Source: Cereibacter ovatus (lineage in GTDB: Bacteria; Pseudomonadota; Alphaproteobacteria; Rhodobacterales; Rhodobacteraceae). From it: a stretch of 64,000 nt of DNA. Location: the NCBI RefSeq assembly GCF_900207575.1, contig NZ_OAOQ01000002.1:238587-302586 (forward strand), written 5' to 3'. Every line of letters starts with the position of its first letter. The stretch's first letter is position 1. The notes beneath the pieces are model-generated. The model was not told where the DNA came from. It did no database searches and saw only the letters and a program-made list of their open reading frames with translations. Positions 26,998-37,970 of the stretch are shown here, piece after piece. The position numbers were made by a program, and so were the translations under genes.

Positions 26998-28125
26998 TTA
27001 CCTTGAGGCGAGCAGGGCCGCCGTCTCGTCGATCCTGAGAACCATATCCATGAGAAGCGCGGCAGGGTCAAGGTTGACCGCCCGCCCGCGGCGCGCCCGG
27101 TTGCCAAGGGTCTGCGCCAGATCGGCCCAGCCGCGGGCGGCCTGCGCATCGGGGGCAAGGCGGGCGAACAGCGCGGCCTCGCCCGGGGCGGCCTCGGGCG
27201 GGGTGATCCGCAGCGTGCCGGCCCGCGCCAGGCGGGCCAGAAACAGGTCGATCAGCGACAGCATCAGCACGAACTGCGGCTCGGCGCCCTTGCCCGCGGC
27301 GCTGTCGGCCAGGGCCAGCAGCCGTGGCCGGTCCAGGTTGGGGATGCCGGACAGCAAGGTTACCAGCGCGCGATACAGCTTCAGCCCGTCGAGATTGGCG
27401 ATACGGATCGCCTCGCCGGCCGAGCCGCCGGCAAGTTCCGCCATGGCGGTGGGGTCGGTGACCTCGACGCCCGCGGCGTCCAGCGCGCGGGCCATGTCCG
27501 CAGGCCCCAGCGTGCCCAGCCGCAATTCGCGGCAGCGAGAGCGGATCGTGGGCAAAAGCCGCGCCGGCTGATGGCAGACCAGAAGCAGCGTCGCGCCCGC
27601 CGGCGGTTCCTCCAGCAGTTTCAGCAGCGCGTTGGCCGCGTTCGGGTTCATCTCGTCCGCGGGATCGACGATGGCCACCCGCCGCCCGCCATCGGCCGCC
27701 GTCAGCGAAAAGAACGCCTTCATCCGGCGCACCTCATCGACGGTGATCTGGGTTTTCAGCTTCTTGTCCTTCTGATCCCACGCCCGGCGCAGCAGGAACA
27801 GCCCCGGATCGGACAGCGCCGCCACCCGATGCGCCACCGGGTGATCGGCGGGCACGTCCAGCGATGGCGGGGGTGGGGGCGCGAACAGCCCCTGTTCCGG
27901 CGGCTGCGCCAGCAGAAAGCGCGCGATCCGCCATGCCAGCGTGGCCTTGCCGACGCCGAGGGGGCCAGTAATCAGCCAGCCGTGATGCAGCCTTCCCGAG
28001 GCATGGGCCGACAGAAAGTCAGCCTCGGCCCGGTCATGGCCGAACAGCCCCGTCGTGCAGCGCGGGTGCGGGGCGCCCTCGACGCGGTCGGGTTCGGGGA
28101 TCTCATCCTGAACGGGCTGTGCCAT
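26998..28125 (-). CDS. holB: DNA polymerase III subunit delta'
   Basis: This 375-residue AAA+ protein is the delta' subunit of the clamp loader. GPLGVGKATLAWRIARFLL is the (often non-hydrolysing) P-loop, and the sensor-1 region reads LKLLEEPPAGATLLLVCHQPARLLPTIRSRC, typical of HolB. In many Rhodobacterales tmk lies directly upstream; here the upstream 306 bases hold no tmk. GAGGG precedes the ATG. It heads the operon with tatD, the MBL gene and the AEC transporter. Confidence 0.92.
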   Translation of the reverse strand: MAQPVQDEIPEPDRVEGAPHPRCTTGLFGHDRAEADFLSAHASGRLHHGWLITGPLGVGKATLAWRIARFLLAQPPEQGLFAPPPPPSLDVPADHPVAHRVAALSDPGLFLLRRAWDQKDKKLKTQITVDEVRRMKAFFSLTAADGGRRVAIVDPADEMNPNAANALLKLLEEPPAGATLLLVCHQPARLLPTIRSRCRELRLGTLGPADMARALDAAGVEVTDPTAMAELAGGSAGEAIRIANLDGLKLYRALVTLLSGIPNLDRPRLLALADSAAGKGAEPQFVLMLSLIDLFLARLARAGTLRITPPEAAPGEAALFARLAPDAQAARGWADLAQTLGNRARRGRAVNLDPAALLMDMVLRIDETAALLASR

Positions 28126-28431
28126 CGCGCCCTCATGGCTGTCTTCCGCGCCGCCCTTCGGGGGCGTGCAGGCGGCAGGTAGGACAAGCGGCCCTGCGAT
28201 TGCAAGCGCCTTGGCGGGATGTCGGAAAAACTGTCTGACGGCGCGGGCGCGGCCCGATACAGGATGCCGTCATGTCAGGAAGGCCCAAGGCTTCGCGCGC
28301 GAAGCGATACGGGCCGGCGTCTCGCGTCATGGCGCTGTTCGCGCTGCGACCCACGCCCTTGAACCGACGAGGCCGGCCAATGGCCGGCCGCTCGGGCCCC
28401 GAAGGGTCTTTTATCCGGTCTGCCCGTCAGA
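28126..28431. other. 306-base gap between holB and the repeat-protein gene
   Basis: No gene here is convincing; the small frames encode Arg-rich sequence. A perfect inverted repeat GGCCGGCC-AAT-GGCCGGCC lies at 28371-28389 and may end the upstream minus-strand transcript, although no T run follows. The holB promoter must lie in the half nearest holB, but I cannot pick hexamers. Confidence 0.5.
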
Positions 28432-28725
28432 TCAGAGCTTCATCCCGAACATCTTGGCGAGGTCTTCATACGACATCAGCTTCTGGGGGGTGATCATCTT
28501 CAGCAGCGCGTCGAAGGCGGTGGTGTCGATTTCAGCCATCTGACCGAACAGTTCTTCGTTGGTCGGCAGTTTCTTCGGGGTCATCTGGTCGAGCATGTCG
28601 GTGAGGCCCATCGCCTTGGCATCGCCGAGTTCAGCGCCCTTGCCGAAGATTTCTTCGTTGGTGGGCAGTTTTTTCGGCGTCATGTCGGCCAGCATCGACG
28701 ACATCGCCTTTTCCATATCAGACAT
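28432..28725 (-). CDS. Small repeat protein with MTPKKLPTNEE motifs, unknown function
   Basis: I do not recognise this 97-residue acidic, Met-rich protein. It has no signal peptide and no membrane helix. It is built of three copies of one unit: MTPKKLPTNEE at 15-25 and 48-58 (period 33 residues, followed by I/L-FG), and a divergent ITPQKLMSYED at 78-88. Each unit is preceded by an ML or LL helix-like stretch. A strong AGGAGAG ribosome binding site stands about 6 bases before the ATG, which suggests good expression. It stands alone between holB and ybgC. The regular units suggest a scaffold or multivalent binding protein; that is inference. Confidence 0.8.
   Translation of the reverse strand: MSDMEKAMSSMLADMTPKKLPTNEEIFGKGAELGDAKAMGLTDMLDQMTPKKLPTNEELFGQMAEIDTTAFDALLKMITPQKLMSYEDLAKMFGMKL
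28462..28683 (-). repeat. Internal repeats of the small MTPKKLPTNEE protein
   Basis: The two best units are at 28651-28683 and 28552-28584, 99 bases apart; the third, diverged unit is at 28462-28494, 90 bases further. The DNA of the first two units is similar but not identical, so the duplication is old. Confidence 0.8.
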
Positions 28726-28992
28726 AGTGCTCTCCTCTAACGGGCATAGAACTCATGATCAGACGCGCAACACGCCTCGGGACGATGCGGATGCACCTGC
28801 GGAGCCGAAGTTAGCACGGGTTGCGGCGTCCTCACGCACAAACCCGCAGTCCAAGGTGCGGCATACACTCGCACCGGCGCGCAGAAAGGCGGCATCCTGC
28901 CGGTTTTGCGGGACTTTTCCGCGATGTGCTTGCCTGCCGTCGTCCGTGGCGCTATCCGAGCCCGTTGCCCGATTCCCCGGCAGGAGTGCACG

Positions 28993-29382
28993 ATGAGCCA
29001 CCGTTTTCCCCTGCGAGTCTACTACGAGGACACCGACCTTGCGGGAATCGTCTACTATGCCAACTACCTGAAGTTCATCGAGCGTGGCCGCAGCGAATGG
29101 GTGCGAGAGCGGGGGGTGGATCAGTCCCGTCTGCGCGCCGAAACCGGGATCGTGTTCGCCGTCCGCCGGGTCGAGGCCGATTACCTGCGTCCCGCCCGTT
29201 TCGACGACCTGCTGGAGGTCGAAACCCGGCTGGTTTCGATCGGGGGGGCAAGTCTTGTGCTGGATCAGGACGTTCTGCGCGGCGACGAGCGGCTGTTCGC
29301 GGCCCGCGTGGTGATCGTCTGCCTGGATGCCCAGGGCCGCGCGGCGCGGCTTCCGGCGGAAGTTCGCCGGGCTTTTGCCTGA
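28993..29382 (+). CDS. ybgC: Tol-Pal-associated acyl-CoA thioesterase
   Basis: The 129-residue hotdog-fold thioesterase has the family signature YYEDTDLAGIVYYANYLKFIERGRSEW with the catalytic aspartate D15. YbgC hydrolyses acyl-CoA or acyl-ACP and is the conserved first gene of tol-pal clusters. AGGAG lies 7 bases before the ATG. tolQ starts 112 bases later behind its own possible promoter. Confidence 0.95.
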   Translation: MSHRFPLRVYYEDTDLAGIVYYANYLKFIERGRSEWVRERGVDQSRLRAETGIVFAVRRVEADYLRPARFDDLLEVETRLVSIGGASLVLDQDVLRGDERLFAARVVIVCLDAQGRAARLPAEVRRAFA

Positions 29383-29420
29383 AAGGCCGCGCGGGGGCCG
29401 CGAAACCTGACGCAGATGTG

Positions 29421-29450
29421 TTGGCATTCCCCCTGAAAGACGGATAGAAT
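29421..29450 (+). promoter_or_regulatory. Candidate promoter for tolQRAB
   Basis: TTGGCA (29421-29426) and TAGAAT (29445-29450) are separated by 18 bases and lie 45 bases upstream of tolQ. Both hexamers match the housekeeping sigma consensus at four or five positions. Confidence 0.5.
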
Positions 29451-29494
29451 CACTGTAATAACGGCCCCCAGAACGGCCCCAAGAGAGCAGGCAG

Positions 29495-30193
29495 ATGGAA
29501 ACGGAAACCCTCGCGATGGCGCAGGAGATTGATTTCTCCATGCTCGCCCTCTTTGCGCGTGCAACCCTTACGGTGAAGTTCGTGATGATCGCGCTGATCA
29601 TCATGTCCTTCTGGTCCTGGGCCATCATCATCCAGAAGCACATCAGCTTCCGGCAGGCCCGGCGCGAGGCGGCGATCTTCGACCGCGCTTTCTGGTCGGG
29701 CGAGCCGCTGGACGAGCTGTTCGAAAGGCTGGGCCCCCAGCCCGAGGGCGCTTCGGAAAAGATCTTTGCCGCCGGGATGCTGGAATGGCGCCGCAGTCAT
29801 CGCCATGACGGCGGGCTGATCGCGGGGGCGCAGTCGCGCATCGACCGTTCGATGGGGGTGGCGATCGACAAGGAAAGCGAACGGCTGAACGCGGGCCTGT
29901 CGTTTCTGGCGACCACCGGCTCGACCGCGCCGTTCATCGGCCTGTTCGGCACGGTCTGGGGGATCAAGCACGCCTTCGAACAGATCGCGATCTCGCAGAA
30001 CACCAACCTTGCCGTGGTGGCGCCGGGCATCGCCGAGGCGCTTCTGGCCACCGCCTTCGGTCTGGTGGCCGCCATCCCGGCCGTGGTGTTCTACAACAAG
30101 CTGAACGCCGATTCCGAACGGATCATCGGCGGATACGAGGCGTTCTCGGACGAATTCGCCACCATCCTGTCGCGCCAGCTGGACGCGGCCTGA
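29495..30193 (+). CDS. tolQ: Tol-Pal system proton channel subunit TolQ
   Basis: This 232-residue ExbB/MotA-family inner-membrane protein has three hydrophobic segments and the large cytoplasmic loop between the first and second. GSTAPFIGLFGTVWGI is the conserved core of helix 2, and helix 3 has ATAFGLVAAIPAVVFYN. With TolR it forms the proton-driven motor that energises TolA at the division site. Confidence 0.96.
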   Translation: METETLAMAQEIDFSMLALFARATLTVKFVMIALIIMSFWSWAIIIQKHISFRQARREAAIFDRAFWSGEPLDELFERLGPQPEGASEKIFAAGMLEWRRSHRHDGGLIAGAQSRIDRSMGVAIDKESERLNAGLSFLATTGSTAPFIGLFGTVWGIKHAFEQIAISQNTNLAVVAPGIAEALLATAFGLVAAIPAVVFYNKLNADSERIIGGYEAFSDEFATILSRQLDAA

Positions 30194-30196
30194 GAG

Positions 30197-30667
30197 ATGG
30201 GCGCGGGGGTCATCAAAAAGGGCGGCGGGGGTCGTCGCGGGCGGCGTCGCGGCGCTTCGGCCGCGATGTCGGAAATCAACGTCACGCCTTTTGTCGACGT
30301 GATGCTGGTGCTGCTGATCATCTTCATGGTGGCGGCGCCGCTGCTGACGGTGGGCGTGCCGGTGAAACTGCCGGAAACCACGGCCAATGCCTTGCCGACC
30401 GAGCAGGAAGAACCCCTGACGATCACGCTGGTGGCCGATGGCCGGCTGATGATCCAGACCACCGAAACCTCTGAAGCGGATCTGATCCCGAAACTGCTGG
30501 CGATCGCGGCGGAACGCACCTCGAAAAAGGTGTTCCTGCGGGCCGACGGCTCGATCCCTTACGAGCGGGTGGCGCAGGTGATGGGCGCGCTGAACCGGGG
30601 CGGTTTTCAGGACATCGGGCTGGTGACGGATGTCGGCGGCCCGAGCTTCGGCGGAAGCGGCGGCTAG
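30197..30667 (+). CDS. tolR: Tol-Pal system stator subunit TolR
   Basis: The 156-residue ExbD-family protein has a basic N-terminus, one membrane helix with the essential aspartate in NVTPFVDVMLVLLIIFMVAAP, and a periplasmic domain ending ALNRGGFQDIGLVTD. It starts three bases after tolQ. Confidence 0.96.
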   Translation: MGAGVIKKGGGGRRGRRRGASAAMSEINVTPFVDVMLVLLIIFMVAAPLLTVGVPVKLPETTANALPTEQEEPLTITLVADGRLMIQTTETSEADLIPKLLAIAAERTSKKVFLRADGSIPYERVAQVMGALNRGGFQDIGLVTDVGGPSFGGSGG

Positions 30668-30677
30668 GCCCCACAGC

Positions 30678-31913
30678 ATGAACAAGGGGGTCATCATCTC
30701 CGGCATCGGGCATTTCAGCCTGATCCTGTGGCTGTTGATCGGCGACTGGTTCTTCCGGCCCGATCATGCGCCCGAAGTTGCCGTCACCTCGGTCTCGCTG
30801 ATGACGAGCGCCGAGTTCGATGCCATGACCTCTGCCGCCACCGCGCCGTCGGATGCGCCGCCGCAGCCCTCGGCCGAGCCGCCGCAGCCGGCGCCGCCGC
30901 CCGAAGAATCCGCGCCCGCGCCCGAGCCGGTGGCGGAACAGCCGCCCCCCCCTGCGCCCGAACCGCGGCCGGAACCCGCGCCCGCGCCCGATGCCGCGCC
31001 CACCGCGCCGGACATCGCGCCTGTGCCCGAGCCCGAAATCGCCGAAGCGCCAGAGCCGGTCGCCCCCCTTGCCGAAGTCGAGCAGCCGGTTCTGGTGCCG
31101 CAAAGCTCGCCGCGTCCGAAGCCCAAGCCCGCGCCGCGGGTGGCGCCGACCCCTGCCGAAGCCCCGGAACCCGAGGCCGAGATCGCCGAGGTTCCGACGC
31201 CTGCGGTGACGCCCGACGCGGAAAAGCCCGCCGAACAGGTGGTCGAGGAAAAGCCCCCCGCCGCCCCGCAAGAGGCCACGACCGAAATCGTGACCGAGGC
31301 CACGGAAACCGAAGAGGTGGCGCAACTGGCCCCCACCAGTTCGGTGCGCCCCCGCGTGAAGCCGAAAGCCGCCCGCGCGCCCGCCCCGGCCGAGGACAAG
31401 CCCACGCCGGCCGCCTCTGCCCGGTCCGATGCTGCCGCGTCGGAACCGGCCGAGAAGCCTGCCGAAAAACCGGCTGAAAAGCCTGCCAAATCGCGCGATG
31501 CGGTGGCCGATGCGCTGGCCGAGGCATTGGCCGGTGGTGGCGCCGACGAGTCCGCCTCTGAGACGCCTTCGGCCCCGGCGCGGTCGGGTCCGCCGATGAC
31601 CAGCGGCGAAAAGGATGCTTTCCGCGTCGCGGTGCAGCAATGCTGGAACGTGGGCGCCCTGTCGACCGAGGCGCTTCAGACCACCGTCACCGTCGGCATG
31701 ACCATCGCGCAGGACGGCAAGCCCGAAACCGGCACGATCCGCATGATCGATTCTTCCGGCGGCTCGGCTGACGGGGCGCGGCAGGCGTTCGAGGCCGCCC
31801 GGCGCGCGATCATTCGCTGCGGTTCCCGCGGCTTTCCGCTGCCTGCCGAGAAATATGACCAGTGGCGCGATGTCGAGATGGTGTTCAACCCGGAAGGGAT
31901 GCGCATGAAATGA
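30678..31913 (+). CDS. tolA: Cell-envelope integrity protein TolA
   Basis: The 411-residue protein has an N-terminal inner-membrane anchor (about residues 5-24), a long low-complexity periplasmic region rich in Pro, Ala and Glu (about 45-300), and a C-terminal TolA/TonB-like domain with AVQQCWNVGALS. The middle region is Pro/Glu-rich in place of the long Ala/Lys-rich helix of enterobacterial TolA, as is usual in alphaproteobacteria. The ATG used is 10 bases after the tolR stop. Confidence 0.93.
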   Translation: MNKGVIISGIGHFSLILWLLIGDWFFRPDHAPEVAVTSVSLMTSAEFDAMTSAATAPSDAPPQPSAEPPQPAPPPEESAPAPEPVAEQPPPPAPEPRPEPAPAPDAAPTAPDIAPVPEPEIAEAPEPVAPLAEVEQPVLVPQSSPRPKPKPAPRVAPTPAEAPEPEAEIAEVPTPAVTPDAEKPAEQVVEEKPPAAPQEATTEIVTEATETEEVAQLAPTSSVRPRVKPKAARAPAPAEDKPTPAASARSDAAASEPAEKPAEKPAEKPAKSRDAVADALAEALAGGGADESASETPSAPARSGPPMTSGEKDAFRVAVQQCWNVGALSTEALQTTVTVGMTIAQDGKPETGTIRMIDSSGGSADGARQAFEAARRAIIRCGSRGFPLPAEKYDQWRDVEMVFNPEGMRMK

Positions 31914-31982
31914 CCCACGCCAGACCAACCCGCTTCCGGGCCCGTGCCCGGTCCCCCCGAACCCGGAGAGCATGAGGCTTCC

Positions 31983-33314
31983 ATGACCCTGTTCAGACCC
32001 CTTGCCCCGCTGGGCCTTGCGCTGGCGCTGCTGCTGCCCGTGGTCCCGGCGGCGGCACAGAATGGCCCGCTGCGTATCGAGATCACCGAAGGCGTGATCG
32101 AACCCTTGCCCTTTGCCGTGCCGGATTTCGTGGCCGAGAATGGCGCGGCCTCGCAACTGGCGCAGGATATCGCGCGGGTGATCGCCTCGGATCTGGCCGG
32201 GACGGGCCTGTTCCGCGAGATCCCGGCCTCGGCCCATATCAGCCGGGTGACCAGCTTTGACGCGCCGGTGGCCTATGCCGACTGGAAGGCGATCAATGCG
32301 CAGGCGCTGCTGACCGGGGCGGTCTCGGCCTCGGGTGACCGGGTGGTGGTGAAGTTCCGCCTGTATGACGTGTTCTCGGACCAGCCGCTGGGCGAGGGGC
32401 TGCAATTCGCAGGCTCTGCCGCAGGCTGGCGGCGCATGGCGCACAAGGTGGCCGACGTGGCCTACAGCCGGATCACCGGCGAGGGCGGCTATTTCGACAG
32501 CCGCGTGGTCTTCGTGTCGGAAACGGGGCCGAAGAACGCCCGGGCCAAGCGGCTGGCGGTGATGGATTACGATGGCGCCAATGTGCAGTATCTGACGGAT
32601 TCCTCGTCGATCGTGCTGGCGCCGCGGTTCTCGCCGCAGGGTGACCGCATCCTTTACACCTCTTATTCCTCGGGCTTTCCGCGCATTTATCTGATGGATG
32701 TGGGGTCGCTGTCGTCGCGGGGGCTGGCTGAACAGCCGGGCACCATGACCTTCGCGCCGCGCTTTGCCCCCGATGGCCGCACGGTCGCCTTTTCGCTGGA
32801 ACAGGGCGGCAATACCGACATCTACACGCTGGACACCGCGTCTGGCACGCGGCGGCAGTTGACCAATTCGCCCTCGATCGAGACCGCGCCCAGCTTTTCG
32901 CCCGATGGCCGGCAGATCGTGTTCGAAAGCGACCGCTCGGGCGGGCAGCAGCTTTACATCATGTCGGCCGGCGGCGGCGAGCCGCGGCGGATCTCGAACG
33001 GGGCGGGCCGCTATGGCACCCCGGTCTGGTCGCCGCGTGGCGATCTGATCGCGTTCACCAAGCAGCATCAGGGCCGGTTCCACATCGGCGTCATGCGCAC
33101 CGACGGGTCCGAGGAACGGCTGCTGACGGCCTCGTTCCTTGATGAAGGCCCGACCTGGGCACCGAACGGCCGCGTGCTGATGTTCACCCGCGAAGGCGCG
33201 GGGGCGGGCGGTCAGCCGGCGCTGTATTCGGTGGACATTTCCGGGCGCAACCTGAAGCGGGTGCCGCTGAGCGTGGCGGCCTCGGACCCGGCGTGGTCGC
33301 CGCTTCTGCCCTGA
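31983..33314 (+). CDS. tolB: Tol-Pal system beta-propeller protein TolB
   Basis: The 443-residue periplasmic protein has a signal peptide (about 1-22, ending AAAQ), an N-terminal anticodon-binding-like domain and a WD40-like propeller with repeated FSPDG or FAPDG blades. TolB binds Pal and competes with its peptidoglycan contact. It lies 69 bases after tolA. Confidence 0.96.
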   Translation: MTLFRPLAPLGLALALLLPVVPAAAQNGPLRIEITEGVIEPLPFAVPDFVAENGAASQLAQDIARVIASDLAGTGLFREIPASAHISRVTSFDAPVAYADWKAINAQALLTGAVSASGDRVVVKFRLYDVFSDQPLGEGLQFAGSAAGWRRMAHKVADVAYSRITGEGGYFDSRVVFVSETGPKNARAKRLAVMDYDGANVQYLTDSSSIVLAPRFSPQGDRILYTSYSSGFPRIYLMDVGSLSSRGLAEQPGTMTFAPRFAPDGRTVAFSLEQGGNTDIYTLDTASGTRRQLTNSPSIETAPSFSPDGRQIVFESDRSGGQQLYIMSAGGGEPRRISNGAGRYGTPVWSPRGDLIAFTKQHQGRFHIGVMRTDGSEERLLTASFLDEGPTWAPNGRVLMFTREGAGAGGQPALYSVDISGRNLKRVPLSVAASDPAWSPLLP

Positions 33315-33323
33315 CCGAGCCCC

Positions 33324-33346
33324 GGCCGCCGTTTGCCACGGCGGCC
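33324..33346 (+). terminator. Hairpin between tolB and pal
   Basis: A perfect 9-bp GC stem (33324-33332 with 33338-33346) with a 5-base loop lies 10 bases after the tolB stop. Without a T tract it probably attenuates or stabilises transcripts; pal may have an additional promoter. Confidence 0.5.
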
Positions 33347-33396
33347 AAACCTGTTAACTTCGGCCGCAACGCGCCCGATCTGAGAAGGACTAACCG

Positions 33397-33939
33397 ATGA
33401 CGCATCTTCCGAAGGCCCTCCTTCTTCTGGCGGTCCTTGGCCTTGCCGCCTGTAACAACCCCGACCGCTATGGTGCCGGCGGCGCCGGTGGTGCGGCCGG
33501 TGCCGGCGGGCTTGGTGGCTATGGCGCGGGCGGGATCGACAGTTCCGCGCTGGGTGGCGCGAACGACCCGCGCTCGATCGCCTATTTCCAGCAGACGCTG
33601 GGCGACCGCGTGTTCTTCGCGGTGGACCAAAGCACGCTGTCGGACACCGCGCGGGCCACGCTGGACACCCAGTCGCAATGGCTGGCGCAGAACGCCGATT
33701 ATGCCATCATCATCGAAGGTCATGCCGACGAACAGGGCACGCGGGAATACAACCTTGCGCTGGGCGCGCGTCGCGCCTCGGCGGTGCAGGATTACCTGAT
33801 TTCCAAGGGCGTGGCGCCGTCGCGGATGCGCACCGTGTCCTATGGCAAGGAACGCCCGGTCGAGGTCTGCTCGACCGAGGACTGCTATGGCAAGAACCGG
33901 CGCGCCGTCACGGTGCTGTCGATGGGCGCGGGGGCCTGA
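33397..33939 (+). CDS. pal: Peptidoglycan-associated lipoprotein Pal
   Basis: The 180-residue outer-membrane lipoprotein has a signal peptide with lipobox LAAC (C19), a Gly/Ala-rich linker (about 28-50) and an OmpA-like peptidoglycan-binding domain with IIIEGHADEQGTREYNLALGARRA. It anchors the outer membrane to the wall during constriction. AGAAGGA precedes the ATG. Confidence 0.97.
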   Translation: MTHLPKALLLLAVLGLAACNNPDRYGAGGAGGAAGAGGLGGYGAGGIDSSALGGANDPRSIAYFQQTLGDRVFFAVDQSTLSDTARATLDTQSQWLAQNADYAIIIEGHADEQGTREYNLALGARRASAVQDYLISKGVAPSRMRTVSYGKERPVEVCSTEDCYGKNRRAVTVLSMGAGA

Positions 33940-33943
33940 TCGG

Positions 33944-34768
33944 ATGCGCCTGATCTGGGCCGCAGCCCTTGCGCTGGCGCCAATGTCTGTGGCGGCTCAG
34001 GACCGGGCGCAGACCTTGGCCGATATCAAGGCGGAACTCGGCCAGCTTCAGGCCGAGTTCAACGACCTGAAGCGGGAACTTGTCTCGACCGGCGCGGCCA
34101 CCTCGGGCGCGGCGGGTGGGTCGGCGCTTCAACGGATGGACACAATGGAGGCGGCACTGGCGCAGGTCACCGCCAAGGCCGAAGAGTTGGAGTTGAAGAT
34201 CAACCGCGTCGTCAAGGACGGGACGAACCGCGTGGGCGATCTGGAATTCCGTGTCTGCGAGCTGGAAGAGGGCTGCGATATCGGCGCCCTTGGCGAGACC
34301 AAGCCGCTGGGCGGCGAGGCGCCCGCGGCCGCAGTGGCAACCCCCGCGCCGGCCCCGGCTGCCGATGCGGGTGGGGCGGCGCTGGCCGTCTCGGAACAGG
34401 CCGACTTCGACCGGGCCCGGGAGGTGCTCGGTCAAGGTGACTTTCGCACCGCCGCGGACCTCTTTGCGACCTTTGCCGAGACCTACACGGGCGGCCCCCT
34501 GACCTACGAGGCGCATTACCTGCGCGGCGAAGCCCTGAGCAGTCTGGGCGAAACCGCCAATGCGGCGCGGTCCTATCTGGAAAGCTTTTCGGGGTCGCCA
34601 AACGGCCCGCGGGCGCCCGAGGCGCTGTTGAAGCTGGGCCGGGCGCTGGGCGACCTGCGCCAGACCCCCGAGGCGTGCGTCACGCTGGCCGAAGTCGGCA
34701 CCCGCTTCCCCGGAAGCGCCGCCGCGTCAGAGGCTGTCGGTGCGATGCGGGCGCTTGGCTGCAACTGA
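33944..34768 (+). CDS. cpoB: Tol-Pal system protein CpoB (YbgF)
   Basis: The 274-residue periplasmic protein has a signal peptide (about 1-18), a coiled coil (about 20-105) that in other bacteria trimerises, an Ala/Pro linker and C-terminal TPR repeats (about 150-270). It coordinates peptidoglycan synthesis with Tol-Pal constriction. It starts four bases after pal and overlaps tilS by one base. Confidence 0.93.
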   Translation: MRLIWAAALALAPMSVAAQDRAQTLADIKAELGQLQAEFNDLKRELVSTGAATSGAAGGSALQRMDTMEAALAQVTAKAEELELKINRVVKDGTNRVGDLEFRVCELEEGCDIGALGETKPLGGEAPAAAVATPAPAPAADAGGAALAVSEQADFDRAREVLGQGDFRTAADLFATFAETYTGGPLTYEAHYLRGEALSSLGETANAARSYLESFSGSPNGPRAPEALLKLGRALGDLRQTPEACVTLAEVGTRFPGSAAASEAVGAMRALGCN

Positions 34769-35991
34769 TGCCGCTGGTGCAGCGGTTCCTGAACGGCCCA
34801 GGGCTTGGCGATGTGCGGGCCCTGGGCATTGCCGTTTCCGGCGGGGGCGATTCGATGGCCCTGTTGCATCTGGCGGCCGAGGCCGGGATTGCCGCGCGGG
34901 CGGTGACGGTGGATCACGGCCTGCGCCCCGAAGCGGCGGCCGAGGCGGCCGAGGTGGCCCGCGTCTGCGCGGGTCTGGGTGTGCCGCATGACACCCTGCG
35001 CTGGCAGGGCTGGGACGGGCGCGGCAACCTTCAGGATCAGGCGCGGCGAGCCCGGTACGGGCTGATGGCCGATTGGGCGCGGGCGGCGGGGCTGGATGCG
35101 GTGGCGCTGGGCCATACCCGTGACGATGTGGCCGAAACCTTTCTGATGCGTCTTGCCCGCGGTGCCGGCGTGGACGGGCTGGCCGCGATGCAGGCCCGCC
35201 GCCGCCATGAAGGGATGCTGTGGCTGCGCCCGCTGTTGCGCTTTTCGCGGCACGACCTGCGCGAGGATCTGCGCCGTCGCGGTGCCGGCTGGATCGAAGA
35301 TCCGTCGAACGAGAACCCCGCCTTTGATCGTGTGCGCATCCGCAAGGCCATGGCAGGGCTGGCCGATCTGGGGCTGGGGTGTGAACGGCTGGCGCAGGTG
35401 GCGGGGCATCTGGCCGATGTGCGCGCGGCGCTGGATCATCAGACCCGGCAGGCGGCGGGGCGGCTTGTCACGCTTGACCGCGGCGATGTGATCCTTGGTC
35501 ACGAGGCGCTGACCCTGCCGGCCGAGATCTTGCGCCGGCTGTTGCGGCAGGCGGTGCAGTGGGTCGCCTCGGCGGAATATGGCCCGCGGGGGCCGTCGCT
35601 GGCACAGGCGACTGCGCGGCTGACCGAGGGGCGGGGCGTGACACTGCACGGCTGCCGCCTTGTGCTGCGCCGCGAAGGGTTGCGCATCTTCCGCGAATGG
35701 CAGGCGGTGCGGGGTGTGGTCTCGGCCACGGATGCGCCTTGGGATGGCAGGTGGCGACTGGAAGGCCCTGAAATCGCAGGGCAACAGGTGCGGGCGCTGG
35801 GTCCGCTGGGCCTGCTGTCCTGCCCGGACTGGCGGGCCTCGGGGATGCCGCGCACCAGCCTTCTGGCCTCGCCCGCGGTCTGGCTGGGCGACGTTCTTGT
35901 GGCTGCGCCGCTGGCGGGGAAGGCCAACGGATGGACAGCCAAGGCAGAGTCCTTGCGCAATGGCGATTTTCTTTCTCTACTATCGCATTGA
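34768..35991 (+). CDS. tilS: tRNA(Ile)-lysidine synthetase
   Basis: TilS converts the wobble cytidine of tRNA-Ile(CAU) to lysidine, which is essential for AUA decoding. The 407-residue protein has the PP-loop motif SGGGDSMALL (24-33) of N-type ATP pyrophosphatases, VDHGLRPEA and the GHTRDDVAETFLMRLARGAG signature. The C-terminal domain is shortened compared with the Escherichia coli enzyme. The ATG lies in a TGATG overlap with cpoB. The tilS-ftsH linkage is common. Confidence 0.94.
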   Translation: MPLVQRFLNGPGLGDVRALGIAVSGGGDSMALLHLAAEAGIAARAVTVDHGLRPEAAAEAAEVARVCAGLGVPHDTLRWQGWDGRGNLQDQARRARYGLMADWARAAGLDAVALGHTRDDVAETFLMRLARGAGVDGLAAMQARRRHEGMLWLRPLLRFSRHDLREDLRRRGAGWIEDPSNENPAFDRVRIRKAMAGLADLGLGCERLAQVAGHLADVRAALDHQTRQAAGRLVTLDRGDVILGHEALTLPAEILRRLLRQAVQWVASAEYGPRGPSLAQATARLTEGRGVTLHGCRLVLRREGLRIFREWQAVRGVVSATDAPWDGRWRLEGPEIAGQQVRALGPLGLLSCPDWRASGMPRTSLLASPAVWLGDVLVAAPLAGKANGWTAKAESLRNGDFLSLLSH

Positions 35992-36068
35992 ACCACCCGC
36001 GCTAATCTCTATCTTAAGCGGCAAAGGCTGCGGGGCGTCCCGCGGTGGGACGCTGCAAGGAGACATTC

Positions 36069-37944
<1,876 letters not shown>

Positions 37945-37970
<26 letters not shown>

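Noticed and set aside
28272-28493. Small plus-strand frame downstream of holB
   Set aside because: Arg-rich, no ribosome binding site, and it runs antisense into the repeat-protein gene.
30423-33083. 886-codon minus-strand frame over tolR, tolA and tolB
   Set aside because: Antisense to three firmly identified genes; Arg/Gly-rich composition.
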